A DNA stretch of 32,392 nucleotides from Flavobacteriales bacterium UBA4474 (GCA_002389295.1 DGOE01000055.1:1845-34236), one strand, 5' to 3'. Numbered from the stretch's first letter, positions 15,901 through 23,375 are shown. Numbers and translations are program-made. The notes: a model not told the origin generated them from the sequence alone.

Positions 15901-17083
15901 CGAATACCCCCTTTGCCTCGACAATGTGCAGGGCGGCGGTTGCACCAACGCCTACGCCTCCAATTTTGACCCGCAGGCCGCGTATGACAATGGCACATGT
16001 GAACCCACGTGTTACCCCTTGACCATCAACATCCAGCCCGATTGTACGCCCGAAGAAATCAGCTGGAGCCTCAGCCCCAGCGGTTTGGCCATTGCACCGG
16101 GCGGGATACCTGCCGCGGGGCAGCAATGGCAACTGTGCTTAGCAGAAGGCTGCCGGACCTTCCAAATACAGGACCAGCAGGCCAACGGCTGGACGCCCTG
16201 TCCCGACGCGCTGTCATCGGTGACGCTGTCATGCCTTGAAGACACCCTGTACCACGCCGTCAACCCCAACTTCAGCAGTGTATTGCAGACGGAGATCTGC
16301 CTGCCACCGGTCGCGCATCCGGGGTGTATGCTCCCGGCCGCCTGCAACTACGATGCCCTGGCCGATGGCCCCGGGCCCTGTGACTATTCCTGCTATGGCT
16401 GTACCGACACCACGGCCTGCAACTTTGATTCCACGGCGTGGATGGATGACGGGACCTGCACCCAAGCCTCGGGGTGTACCCACCCGGCAGCATGCAATTT
16501 TGACCTGTTTGCGCTGTGCAATGATGGCTCTTGTGACTTTCCGGCAACCGGTTTCGACTGCGCCGGAGAATGCCTCGGCGGAGACCAGGACGGCGATGGC
16601 ATTTGCGACGGGGACGAGTTCTCGGGATGCACCCATCCCGACGCCTGCAATTTCCTGATCGGCGCCACCGAAGACGATGGTTCGTGCCTCTTCCCCACCA
16701 CAGCTTGGCCCGATGGCGACGGCGATGGCTACGGGGACGATACGCCCGGCTTGAGCGCGGATTTCTGTGGTGTGCCGCCACCGGGTTGGGTGCTCAACGC
16801 CAACGACTGCAACGACGCCAGTGCCAACTTCTACCCCAATGCGCCCTTGGCCCCGCTCGGTGGAGATGTCAACTGCGATGGATTTGTCTCTGGCGCGGAG
16901 CTCGCGCCTTGTTCCAGCGACATCAACGGCGATGGCATTACTGCGATCGACGACCTGCTGGGTTTGCTGAGCGAGTTTGGCTGCCTGAGCGATTGCACAC
17001 AGGATATCGACGGCAACGGAATGGTCTCCAGCGGCGACCTGCTCATTTTGTTGGCGGCTTTCGGCATGGAATGCACGAATTGA
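12953..17083 (+). CDS. Secreted Asp-box (BNR/VPS10-like) beta-propeller protein with Cys-rich and dockerin-like tail
   Basis: This 1376-residue secreted protein begins with a basic, hydrophobic signal peptide (about residues 1-36, ending TTAQ). From about residue 125 to 780 it carries a series of Asp-box motifs (S-x-D-G-G-x-x-W type), for example SSDGGDTW, STNGGDNW, SADGGATW, STDGGANW and STDGGLSW, about nine counting degenerate copies. These mark the blades of a sialidase/sortilin-like beta-propeller. I see no catalytic sialidase residues, so a binding role is more likely. Beta-sandwich-like regions follow (about 790-990), then five Cys-rich repeats, an Asp-rich segment and a 57-residue dockerin-like end shared with the upstream protease. 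The gap to the protease gene is 38 bases and the two are probably co-transcribed. An extracellular or cell-surface role is inferred; the ligand is unknown. Confidence 0.9.
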   Translation: MPRKRKKAATLFHCIPSGLAVGLALGLLSGPALTTAQTAAHWSALMRDGTVPLDSVVARYAEQPLDALAKGKGFKPFHRWQAFMAPRVDPQGMRPANGIVLRSLQRAEEDRLQEAAQRSSTDPVWLHAGPNGPTGLGGNGRLNRLVARPDAPGEWWACAPAGGLWRTVDEGLTWSSMGTDQLGSIGVSDVAFHPTDADRLFIATGDGDFGDTRSIGVWTSSDGGDTWSATGLDWAPYMGRTLSRILVHPTHPDTLWVCSSLGIYRSTNGGDNWIRTLSGDYASLEMDPSDPDHMLAGAFGNDVAESADGGATWSVNSLDGTSFGISRIALAFAPSGPDTVYAVAGKNSDQGFAGCWRSTDGGANWSARLLEGDGPNPLGWTVDGTDVGGQAWYDLCLAVDPQDADRLYLGGVNLWSSGDGGQQWSCSGHWYAGGERPYLHADQHGLQFLDDGRLLVANDGGAFVFDPDNSTAYDRSAGLDITQAYRTDLDPQSIDRFIVGTQDNGTFLKHDGEWEHILGGDGFQCAFHDALDDVLYASLYYGQLFRSDDGGNAFQEIADNAGSDVDGQGAWLTPWEVSPFNSDWVYVAKDRVYRSTNRGNDWTAMDVISGGECTAMALAPSDVSRLYVVKEYRLFQSANGQNFTELDPPNGFDWIADIHVAADDADHLWAALSNYNDSLKVMESTDGGLSWANLSEGLPPAPVNCLERNSETGTLYASTDVGIYRCDAAAGAQWERMSVGLPNVVVSDLMLHAPSGRLVCATYGRGVYTMDLPDPPAKDAALGRMFSPRGADCAESPVISVPVLNLGTTDIHQLHLQYGYFGGQSSDTTWNGLIAPGDSAHLNLTPLVAPPGWSDLSVIITDVDGSADARTSNNTRSARSMRITEGTQVVLSFTSDCFGSQHGWLFKDALGRVLHRSGWLEPLATATDTLCLPSGCITFEVHRDQLSGYESLMADCGTGLAFSMTIVGQEAPFIVSPTLEVEGEYPLCLDNVQGGGCTNAYASNFDPQAAYDNGTCEPTCYPLTINIQPDCTPEEISWSLSPSGLAIAPGGIPAAGQQWQLCLAEGCRTFQIQDQQANGWTPCPDALSSVTLSCLEDTLYHAVNPNFSSVLQTEICLPPVAHPGCMLPAACNYDALADGPGPCDYSCYGCTDTTACNFDSTAWMDDGTCTQASGCTHPAACNFDLFALCNDGSCDFPATGFDCAGECLGGDQDGDGICDGDEFSGCTHPDACNFLIGATEDDGSCLFPTTAWPDGDGDGYGDDTPGLSADFCGVPPPGWVLNANDCNDASANFYPNAPLAPLGGDVNCDGFVSGAELAPCSSDINGDGITAIDDLLGLLSEFGCLSDCTQDIDGNGMVSSGDLLILLAAFGMECTN
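15938..16687 (+). repeat. Five Cys-rich GC-x3-ACNF-type repeats within the propeller gene
   Basis: Five related units of about 20-21 residues occur in frame: GCTNAYASNFDP, GCMLPAACNYDA, GCTDTTACNFDS, GCTHPAACNFDL and GCTHPDACNFLI. Each ends in a short acidic turn and a Cys (for example DDGTC or DDGSC). The three conserved Cys positions per unit suggest disulfides. The spacing is uneven: about 115 residues lie between units 1 and 2, and an Asp-rich insert precedes unit 5. One copy occurs in the upstream protease and one at the N-terminus of the protein at 1-761. Confidence 0.85.
16910..17080 (+). repeat. 57-residue dockerin-like C-terminal unit, copy B
   Basis: The last 57 codons of the propeller gene align without gaps to the last 57 codons of the protease gene (12741-12911), with 27 identical positions by hand count. 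Both have DxxxDG followed by a conserved Asp six residues on, then L-x-LL-x-EFGC-x2-DCT, a second Asp-Gly half, LILL, FG and a final Cys-x-Asn. The two halves look like tandem EF-hand loop plus helix units, as in dockerin type I repeats. In this copy both loops keep their Asp residues (DINGDG and DIDGNG). Confidence 0.8.
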
Positions 17084-17120
17084 GGATGGCTGCCCCCGAT
17101 TTTTGGGCGAATTTCGGGGC

Positions 17121-18590
17121 ATGTCAGATGCCATTCGTCAATTGGAGCCCGCTACACTGTGGGGCCGCTTCGCAGACTTGAACGCCATACCCCGCGCTTC
17201 CGGCAAGGAAGAGGCCGTATGCCATTGGATCACCAACCTCGCAAAAGGGGCCGGCTTGGACGTCTCCTCAGATGGGGTAGGCAATGTCTTGGTGCGCAAA
17301 GCAGCCAGCCCGGGCATGGAAAACCGGAAGACGGTGATCCTGCAGAGCCATGTGGACATGGTCCATCAAAAAAACAACGACACGTCCTTTGACTTCGACA
17401 CCGAGGGCATCCGGATGAAGATCGACGGCGATTGGGTGCGGGCCGAAGGCACCACGCTGGGCGCAGACAACGGACTCGGAGTGGCCACGATGCTGGCCTT
17501 GATGGAGTCCACCGACATCGCGCACCCCCCGCTCGAGTTCTTGTTTACCATAGACGAGGAGACGGGCATGACCGGCGCACTCGAGCTGCAGCGCGACTGG
17601 ATGAAAGGCGACATCTTGCTCAACCTCGACACCGAGGACGACCGGGAGATTGGCATCGGATGTGCTGGCGGCATTGACCTTGGTTTTTCCGGGAAGTTCA
17701 ACACCGTGCCGGCGGCGCTGAGCCACGGGGTACAAATCGAAGTAAAGGGCGGCAGTGGCGGTCACTCCGGCATGGACATCCACAAAGGCATTGCCAACGC
17801 CAACAAGGTCCTTGTGCGCATCCTGCGCGAAATGGACCTGGCGTGCACGGCTGACGAGCGCATTGCACTGGCCGCTTTCGAAGGCGGAGGATTGCGCAAT
17901 GCCATTCCCCGGGAAGCGGGGGCGACACTCGCCAGCGATTCGGATGCCGCAGCATGGGCCAGCCGAATGGCCGCCTTGACCCAAGCCATTCAGGCGGAGT
18001 ACCGCACCACGGACCCCGACCTCACGGTTGACTTTCACCCTACAGGCGCGCCTCAAACGGTGCTTGAAAGCGGCGCGGCGGCGGCATTGCTGGCAGCACT
18101 GGACCTCTGCCCCAACGGCATTGACCGGATGAGCCCGGACATCCCCGGCTTGGTGCAGACCTCCAACAACCTCGCCCGCCTGCAATTGGTGGATGGCGCA
18201 GTGGAAGTCCATTGCCTGACGCGCAGTTCTGTGGACACCGAAAAAATGGACCTGGCCCGGCGGATCGAGGCGGGCTTTGACATGGCTGGACTCGCCGCAG
18301 CGCGGGGTGGCGCATACCCCGGATGGACGCCGGATCCCAGCAGCGAGGTGGTCCAAATGATGGCCGACCTGTACAAGGAACTCCACGGGGAAGACCCGTT
18401 GGTGCTGGCCTGTCACGCGGGACTGGAGTGCGGCATCCTCGGCAGCCGCTACCCGGGACTCGACATGGTGAGTTTTGGGCCCACCATCCTGGGTGCCCAC
18501 AGCCCCGACGAACGCGCCTCCATTCCTTCCGTGCGCAAGTATTGGGCATGGTTGATTGAAGCGCTGGCGCGCACGCCACAGACAGCATAA
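17121..18590 (+). CDS. pepD: Aminoacyl-histidine dipeptidase (M20C, PepD/carnosinase)
   Basis: PepD is a cytosolic two-metal dipeptidase that hydrolyses Xaa-His and other dipeptides. The 489-residue product shows the M20 metal ligands in order: SHVDM with His77 and Asp79, LGADNGLG with Asp116, DEETGM with Glu146/Glu147, a later Asp in NLDTEDD (near 170), and a late His in GAHSPDE. A lid/dimer domain starts near GGSGGHSGMDIHKG. The frame opens with a TTG at 17103, but the ATG at 17121 (MSDAIRQLEPATLW) fits the family better. It lies 37 bases after the propeller gene. Its stop overlaps the surE start by one base (TAATG). Confidence 0.95.
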   Translation: MSDAIRQLEPATLWGRFADLNAIPRASGKEEAVCHWITNLAKGAGLDVSSDGVGNVLVRKAASPGMENRKTVILQSHVDMVHQKNNDTSFDFDTEGIRMKIDGDWVRAEGTTLGADNGLGVATMLALMESTDIAHPPLEFLFTIDEETGMTGALELQRDWMKGDILLNLDTEDDREIGIGCAGGIDLGFSGKFNTVPAALSHGVQIEVKGGSGGHSGMDIHKGIANANKVLVRILREMDLACTADERIALAAFEGGGLRNAIPREAGATLASDSDAAAWASRMAALTQAIQAEYRTTDPDLTVDFHPTGAPQTVLESGAAAALLAALDLCPNGIDRMSPDIPGLVQTSNNLARLQLVDGAVEVHCLTRSSVDTEKMDLARRIEAGFDMAGLAAARGGAYPGWTPDPSSEVVQMMADLYKELHGEDPLVLACHAGLECGILGSRYPGLDMVSFGPTILGAHSPDERASIPSVRKYWAWLIEALARTPQTA

Positions 18591-19390
18591 TGGCAGATTC
18601 GAGCACACGCAGGCCGCGCATCGTGGTCACCAATGACGACGGCATCACCGCCAAGGGCATTCAGTCCCTGGCCGAGGCCATGACCGAATTTGGAGACGTC
18701 TACGTCATCGCGCCGGACAGCCCCCAAAGCGGCATGGGCCACGCCGTCACCTTTAGCCGCATCCTGAGGCTGCACCCCTTTGAATTTGAGCGGGGCAGTA
18801 CAGAAGCGCGGTCGTGTTCGGGAACGCCCGTGGACTGCGTCAAGCTGGCCATGGCCGAAGTCTTTGGCGAGGACGACCTGCCCGACCTGCTGGTGAGCGG
18901 CATCAACCACGGCAGCAACGCCTCCATCAACGTCATCTACTCCGGCACCATGTCCGCCGCTGTGGAGGGCGCCATGTGCGGCATCCCCTCCATCGGGTTT
19001 TCCCTGCTGGACGAGCGTTGGGACGCCGATTTCACGGCCTCGGTCGGCGTGGCGCGCACGCTGGCCAAGACCGTCCTGGAGCGGGGCTTGCCATCGGGCA
19101 CCTGCCTCAACGTCAACATCCCCAAACTGCCACCGGCAGACTTGAAGGGCATCCGGATTTGCCGGCAGGCGATGGGCCATTGGCGCGACACCTTTGACCA
19201 GCGCCAGACCCCGGGAGGCAGTCCCTACTACTGGATGCGCGGGGAATTCCACAACCCCGACAAAGGCGAAGACACCGATATCCACGCCTTGAATCAAGGC
19301 TATGCCAGTGTCGTTCCCGTTCAATTTGACCTGACCGCCCACCACACCATTGGCACGCTCAATGGTTGGAACCTCGGAAATGAAGCGTGA
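18590..19390 (+). CDS. surE: 5'/3'-nucleotidase SurE
   Basis: SurE is a metal-dependent phosphatase that removes phosphate from nucleoside monophosphates and short polyphosphates, and is often linked to stationary-phase survival. The 266-residue product carries the diagnostic metal-site motif NDDG (15-18) in VVTNDDGITAKG. It also has APDSPQSGMGHAVT, the SGTPVDCV stretch and SGINHGSN, which complete the active site. Length and ends match the family. The start codon shares one base with the pepD stop. The end overlaps the next small gene by 11 bases. SurE followed closely by lpxB is a recurrent arrangement in Bacteroidota. Confidence 0.96.
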   Translation: MADSSTRRPRIVVTNDDGITAKGIQSLAEAMTEFGDVYVIAPDSPQSGMGHAVTFSRILRLHPFEFERGSTEARSCSGTPVDCVKLAMAEVFGEDDLPDLLVSGINHGSNASINVIYSGTMSAAVEGAMCGIPSIGFSLLDERWDADFTASVGVARTLAKTVLERGLPSGTCLNVNIPKLPPADLKGIRICRQAMGHWRDTFDQRQTPGGSPYYWMRGEFHNPDKGEDTDIHALNQGYASVVPVQFDLTAHHTIGTLNGWNLGNEA

Positions 19391-19688
19391 ACTCCCCGAT
19401 CATTTGGTGGCCGGCATGCTCGGTGCCGTGGCGTCAGCCGTGGCGGGCTATGTGTTGCTCGGCGTCTTTTGGGGCTGGTGGCAGGACGCGTCATTCATGT
19501 ACTTCCACCGTGAAGTCTTCCTCGGCAGTCCCCTCTACAAGGACCGCATCCTGAGCCTCTGTGTGCTGGCCATCGTGCCGACTTTCCACTGGGCATACCG
19601 CCGTGAAAAAGACCGTTTCGCCCGGGGGACCATGCTGGTGATGATCCTGATGGTGTTGGCCATTGTCTTTCTGCAATACGGCGAATGA
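19380..19688 (+). CDS. Small membrane protein of unknown function between surE and lpxB
   Basis: This frame encodes 102 residues with three likely transmembrane helices, at about 9-33, 56-72 and 83-99, separated by short charged loops (HREVFLGSPLYKDR and RREKDRFARG). I recognise no domain. The ATG at 19380 gives MKRELPDHLVAG; the longer frame from 19350 starts at TTG deep inside surE. It overlaps surE by 11 bases and lpxB by 4 (ATGA), so translation of all three is probably linked. Its position suggests a role connected with the envelope or lipid A synthesis, but that is inference from context only. Confidence 0.8.
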   Translation: MKRELPDHLVAGMLGAVASAVAGYVLLGVFWGWWQDASFMYFHREVFLGSPLYKDRILSLCVLAIVPTFHWAYRREKDRFARGTMLVMILMVLAIVFLQYGE

Positions 19689-20818
19689 ACCCGCATTCCA
19701 CTTCTGATTCCACGGGCGTGCGCCGGTTGTACATCCTCACAGGGGAGCCTTCTGGAGAGGCCCATGCTGCGGCTGTGGTGCGCGCCATGCGCGATGTGCA
19801 ACCCGATCTGGCCATCCGGGGCATCGGGGGCGATGCCATGGCGGCCGAAGGTGTGGAATTGGTAGAACATGTGCGCCACACCGCCATCATGGGCTTTGCG
19901 GAAGTGCTCCGCAAAATCGGGTACATCCGACAGCTGATGGCGCGGGTCAAAGACGACATCCAGCGTTTTGGCCCCGACCGCATCCTGATCGTGGACTACC
20001 CGGGGTTTAACCTGCGCATGGCCACGTGGGCGCGCAAAGCAGGCTACCCGGTGGACATGTACATCGCCCCGCAAGTGTGGGCCTGGAAACGGCGGCGGAT
20101 TCACCGCATGGCGCGCGACCTCCAGCGCCTGTATGTCATCCTGCCGTTTGAAGCGGCGCACTATGCCGAGGTGCCGTTGCGCGTGGAATACGTGGGGCAC
20201 CCGCTGGCCGACGACGTCCTCCCCCCATCGCCCGGGTCCGCAGCCGACTGGAGACAGCGCATGGGCCTGCCTTTGGATGGCCAAATATTGGCCTTGCTCC
20301 CCGGTTCCCGCAGACAAGAAATTGAGCGGATGCTGCCTTGCCTGCAGGATGCCGCCGGGCAGCTCACCTCCTTTCTGCCCGTTGTTGCCGGCGCCCCCGG
20401 ACGGGTGCGGGAAGACTACAACACAGCCCTTCCCGTGGTTTTTGGAGAGACCCGCGCCCTGTATCGACACGCCACGGCGGGCATTGTCACGAGCGGCACG
20501 GCGACCCTTGAGGCGGCGCTCAGCGGGATGCCCCAGGTGGTGGCGTACAAGACGAGTCCGCTCACGTACAGGCTCGCGCGGTGGTTTTCCAATGTGCGGT
20601 TCATCTCCCTGGTGAACCTGGTGCTCAACCGCGAGGTGGTGCCCGAGCTCATCCAAGGCGCATGCACGCCAGACAAGCTCTCGGCTGCCCTCAAAGACCG
20701 CTGTACACCCGCATCCTTGAGCCGGCACCAAGAAGACCTCGGGCAACTGCGCACCGCCCTCTCCAAAAAAGGCGCGGCCTTGAATGTGGCCCGTGGGGTG
20801 CTCCGGTTGGACGGTTGA
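19685..20818 (+). CDS. lpxB: Lipid-A-disaccharide synthase
   Basis: LpxB is a peripheral inner-membrane GT19 glycosyltransferase that joins lipid X to UDP-2,3-diacylglucosamine, giving the lipid A disaccharide core. The 377-residue product has the family's N-terminal TGEPSGEAHAA, the GIGGDAM and HTAIMGFAEVL stretch, and DYPGFNLRMA. The signature APQVWAWKRRR follows, then EYVGHPLADD, LLPGSRRQEIERMLP, and the donor-binding TSGTATLEAALSG. Length is normal. It starts inside the stop of the preceding membrane-protein gene. It ends 35 bases from the convergent DUF4139 gene; that gap shows no obvious terminator hairpin. Confidence 0.96.
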   Translation: MNPHSTSDSTGVRRLYILTGEPSGEAHAAAVVRAMRDVQPDLAIRGIGGDAMAAEGVELVEHVRHTAIMGFAEVLRKIGYIRQLMARVKDDIQRFGPDRILIVDYPGFNLRMATWARKAGYPVDMYIAPQVWAWKRRRIHRMARDLQRLYVILPFEAAHYAEVPLRVEYVGHPLADDVLPPSPGSAADWRQRMGLPLDGQILALLPGSRRQEIERMLPCLQDAAGQLTSFLPVVAGAPGRVREDYNTALPVVFGETRALYRHATAGIVTSGTATLEAALSGMPQVVAYKTSPLTYRLARWFSNVRFISLVNLVLNREVVPELIQGACTPDKLSAALKDRCTPASLSRHQEDLGQLRTALSKKGAALNVARGVLRLDG

Positions 20819-20853
20819 AGGAGCAGGAGCTGTCCAGCACGCCGCCCAAAGGA

Positions 20854-22350
20854 TCAGTCAAACACCGGGACGGGCTCGTCCCTGCTGTGGCTCAAATCGT
20901 AGGCAAACTGAAGGGTACGGCTTTCTCCGGCTGCCAACCGCAGCTGCCAACGCACAATCCCATTGCCTTCATTCAATACGCCACCGCCGAGCGATTCAGG
21001 CGCCACTTCGATTTCAGCGCTGCGTGAAACGGGAAGGGGCTCTTCGATGACCAGTTCTCCGGCGATCCCGCTTCTGTTGGTCGCCGTGATCGTGTACGCC
21101 CGGTGATGCTTGACCCGGTTGCCGAGGTTGGACTTGCTGCACAGGGCCGATTCTCGGGAGCGCTCGACCGTCCAATCGCGCACGCCACCGGCATCCACCA
21201 CGAGGCTGTCGCCGCGCTGCGAGACCCACACTTTGCCTGCTGGGCGGTCGTCTATCATGAGCAGGGCCTTTTCCATCTGGGCTACGGGGAGCCCGGGCAG
21301 GGGCACACTGAGCCGCATGTTGACCACGGGAGATTGCTTGGGCACGGCATAATGGCGCACGGCGACCGGCAACTGCTGCTGCTGCAAGCCGACGTTTCGT
21401 TGCCAATCAGCGCCCACCGCCAATCCATCCACCTGCCAAAGGACGCCCGGCCAGTCGGAGGCGCTTCCCGCCTCTGCTTCCATCACCCGCGCGCCCTTGC
21501 GCGGCTGTGCGTAAGCGGCAGTCAGCATCTCGGGAACGGCGTCCGGCCTGCTGTCTAATCCCCTGTACGCTGCATCGTGAAACCGCACAGAAACCGCCGC
21601 ATCCCATACCGGAAGGTCCATGGCGGCGTCCGCCCGTTGGCTCCAGGTGAGCCCGGGCTGGGTGCCGGAGTTCAAGGTGAGCACGTCCGCAGGCGTCCAG
21701 CATTGCGCCGGCCCCCACTCCACCACCTGCGTCCAAAGCGCACCTGAGGCGCCCTCCGGCATCTCGACCGTCCATTGCTGCACCTGTCGTGGGGCCCACT
21801 CTGCACGCGCCGCGCGCAGCACTTCCATCTGCTTTTCCTTGGCTTCGATTTCCGACGTCAACTCCACCCGCCGGTACAACAGGTCTTTGACTTCCTCGTG
21901 CATGAAATCAGCCACTTCGGCGAGGTCTTCGACCAGGAGCGCCTCGGAAGTTCCGCCCACCTTGCGGTTTGCCCGCAACAGGGCCAGGTCTTCTTCAACC
22001 AGTTGGAACTGGGCGTTTTTGAGGGCCAACTCCAACACGGCGTCTTCCAGCTCGCCATCGGCCTTCTCCCAAGCCGCCTGGCCACCCGCCCGGAACCAGT
22101 CCGACGCTTGGGCCTGTACCCCACCCCTCGGCCCCTCCGTATCGGCAGCGAAGACCAAGACATCCGAGGGCCGGCTGGCATGGAAGCTGAGGGCCACAGC
22201 GCAAGGGCCGGACCGGGCTTCCGCTTTCCATGTGGTCACGACCGCATCGCGGAAAACGTCCACATGGTCCAGCGTCTGGCCGGATATTTCGGCGGAGGCG
22301 CTCAGGAGGCCCAAGGCCAGTCCTGCCACCTGACAAATACGGGAATGCAT
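20854..22350 (-). CDS. DUF4139 domain protein (mucoidy inhibitor MuiA-like)
   Basis: This 498-residue protein starts with a signal peptide (MHSRICQVAGLALGLLSASA, cut near residue 23). A DUF4140-like beta region with VDVFRDAVVTTW follows, then a charged helical coiled-coil stretch at about 90-180. The C-terminal part is of the DUF4139 type, with the usual endings NRVKHHRAYTITATN, LVIEEPLPVS, GNGIVRWQLRLAAGES and TLQFAYDLSH. Proteins of this kind are secreted or periplasmic and mostly uncharacterised; the MuiA name comes from an effect on mucoidy when expressed in E. coli. It lies 22 bases downstream of the DUF4249 lipoprotein gene on the same strand. The N-terminal domain is more divergent than the C-terminal one. 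Confidence 0.82.
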   Translation of the reverse strand: MHSRICQVAGLALGLLSASAEISGQTLDHVDVFRDAVVTTWKAEARSGPCAVALSFHASRPSDVLVFAADTEGPRGGVQAQASDWFRAGGQAAWEKADGELEDAVLELALKNAQFQLVEEDLALLRANRKVGGTSEALLVEDLAEVADFMHEEVKDLLYRRVELTSEIEAKEKQMEVLRAARAEWAPRQVQQWTVEMPEGASGALWTQVVEWGPAQCWTPADVLTLNSGTQPGLTWSQRADAAMDLPVWDAAVSVRFHDAAYRGLDSRPDAVPEMLTAAYAQPRKGARVMEAEAGSASDWPGVLWQVDGLAVGADWQRNVGLQQQQLPVAVRHYAVPKQSPVVNMRLSVPLPGLPVAQMEKALLMIDDRPAGKVWVSQRGDSLVVDAGGVRDWTVERSRESALCSKSNLGNRVKHHRAYTITATNRSGIAGELVIEEPLPVSRSAEIEVAPESLGGGVLNEGNGIVRWQLRLAAGESRTLQFAYDLSHSRDEPVPVFD

Positions 22351-22372
22351 GGCGGCAATTTCCCGCTTCAGG

Positions 22373-23320
22373 TCAGGGGATGCAAATCACGGTATCCACA
22401 AAAGGTGAATAGGCCACCCACAACCCCAAGCCGCCGTCAACGTTTGTGGCGACATCCGCCGGATTTGAAAAAGGAGATCCTTGGGCCTGGAGCTGCTCTT
22501 CCATGGTGGAAATGGCTTCGTATGCGCCCCTGTCAATGTGGTCCCAGCGCACCACCACCGTGTCTCCGAGTTTGTAGAAACCGATTTCATCGGGGTTGGC
22601 TCCCTCTTCAAAATCTTCGGCTGTCACCGGTCGGAATTGGGAGAATTCAAAAGCGAGCCCATTGAAGATGGCGTCATCCACCGCAGAGATCGTGGGGTAC
22701 AAGAATCCCGCATCCTTGCCCACACGCATGCCGCTCCATCGGTACGCATTGCCCAGAGAATCGGGGTCTTCGAAGTTGGTGTAGATGAAACCAAGGGAAT
22801 CGACGTTGCCCGGTGCTTCAAACCACATGCTGTCCAAGGGCACGGGCGGATTGAGTTTGGATACGGCGTAGGCGGTGTCGCCATCCAAAGCCGCCATCAG
22901 GGCATAGGTACTGCCCACTTGACCGGTCAAAGTCAGGCTGGTGTAGGCGCACAAATTGCTCAGAATCAACACTTCAACAGGTACTCCAATGAGGGAGGCG
23001 GCCAGAAACAACTCGTTTGGACTCAAGGCATCCGCGCAGATCTCATCGAGCACGTGCGTCACCCCATCCACTGTCAAGGTCACGGCGCCGCCGCCGGCAT
23101 AGAGCGAACCCAACAACGAGGCATCCACCGGGGCGAAATAGTCCTGCGAATGGCTCAAGAGCACCACAGGCGGTTGGCCGGGCTCGATGCGGCCTTCGAC
23201 CACCAGCAACGCCTGAGCCTCGGGCAGCGAAACGTCGATGGGGGTCTCGCAGGAAGACAACCAAAAAACGGAGCACACCGCCAACAAAAGCGCGCAAGAA
23301 AAAGTGGGACGGGAATTCAT
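22373..23320 (-). CDS. DUF4249 family lipoprotein
   Basis: This 315-residue lipoprotein has a signal sequence ending WLSSCETP, with Cys24 as the lipidated residue. The following ALLVVEGRIEPGQPPVVLLSHSQDYF is typical of the DUF4249 start, a Bacteroidota family of surface lipoproteins usually encoded beside a TonB-dependent receptor. The rest is a beta-rich, Asp-rich domain with an AYRWSGMRVG stretch. No receptor gene is present here; the neighbour downstream is a DUF4139 protein. The function of the family is not established. A candidate promoter lies about 48 bases upstream. Confidence 0.85.
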   Translation of the reverse strand: MNSRPTFSCALLLAVCSVFWLSSCETPIDVSLPEAQALLVVEGRIEPGQPPVVLLSHSQDYFAPVDASLLGSLYAGGGAVTLTVDGVTHVLDEICADALSPNELFLAASLIGVPVEVLILSNLCAYTSLTLTGQVGSTYALMAALDGDTAYAVSKLNPPVPLDSMWFEAPGNVDSLGFIYTNFEDPDSLGNAYRWSGMRVGKDAGFLYPTISAVDDAIFNGLAFEFSQFRPVTAEDFEEGANPDEIGFYKLGDTVVVRWDHIDRGAYEAISTMEEQLQAQGSPFSNPADVATNVDGGLGLWVAYSPFVDTVICIP

Positions 23321-23367
23321 GCTGCGGTTACGTTGTGCTGTGAGAACGTCTGTCCAAGGCTCATGTT

Positions 23368-23375
23368 CAAAATTA
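23368..23375 (-). promoter_or_regulatory. Candidate Bacteroidota -7 promoter element for the DUF4249 gene
   Basis: Read on the minus strand, 23375-23368 is TAATTTTG, an exact match to the Bacteroidota -7 consensus TAnnTTTG, 47 bases before the DUF4249 start codon. A TTGACA occurs upstream (23403-23398, minus), but the spacing to the -7 box is about 22 bases from its end, longer than usual. It lies in the divergent gap shared with nusB. Confidence 0.4.

Noticed and set aside
17090..17120. Imperfect inverted repeat with C-run and G-run arms just before pepD
   Set aside because: The arms need a bulged C, no T-run follows and the spacer is A/T-rich; not enough for a terminator or operator call.
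20819..20853. Search for a bidirectional terminator between the convergent lpxB and DUF4139 genes
   Set aside because: The 35-base gap shows no stem of useful length and no T-run on either strand.
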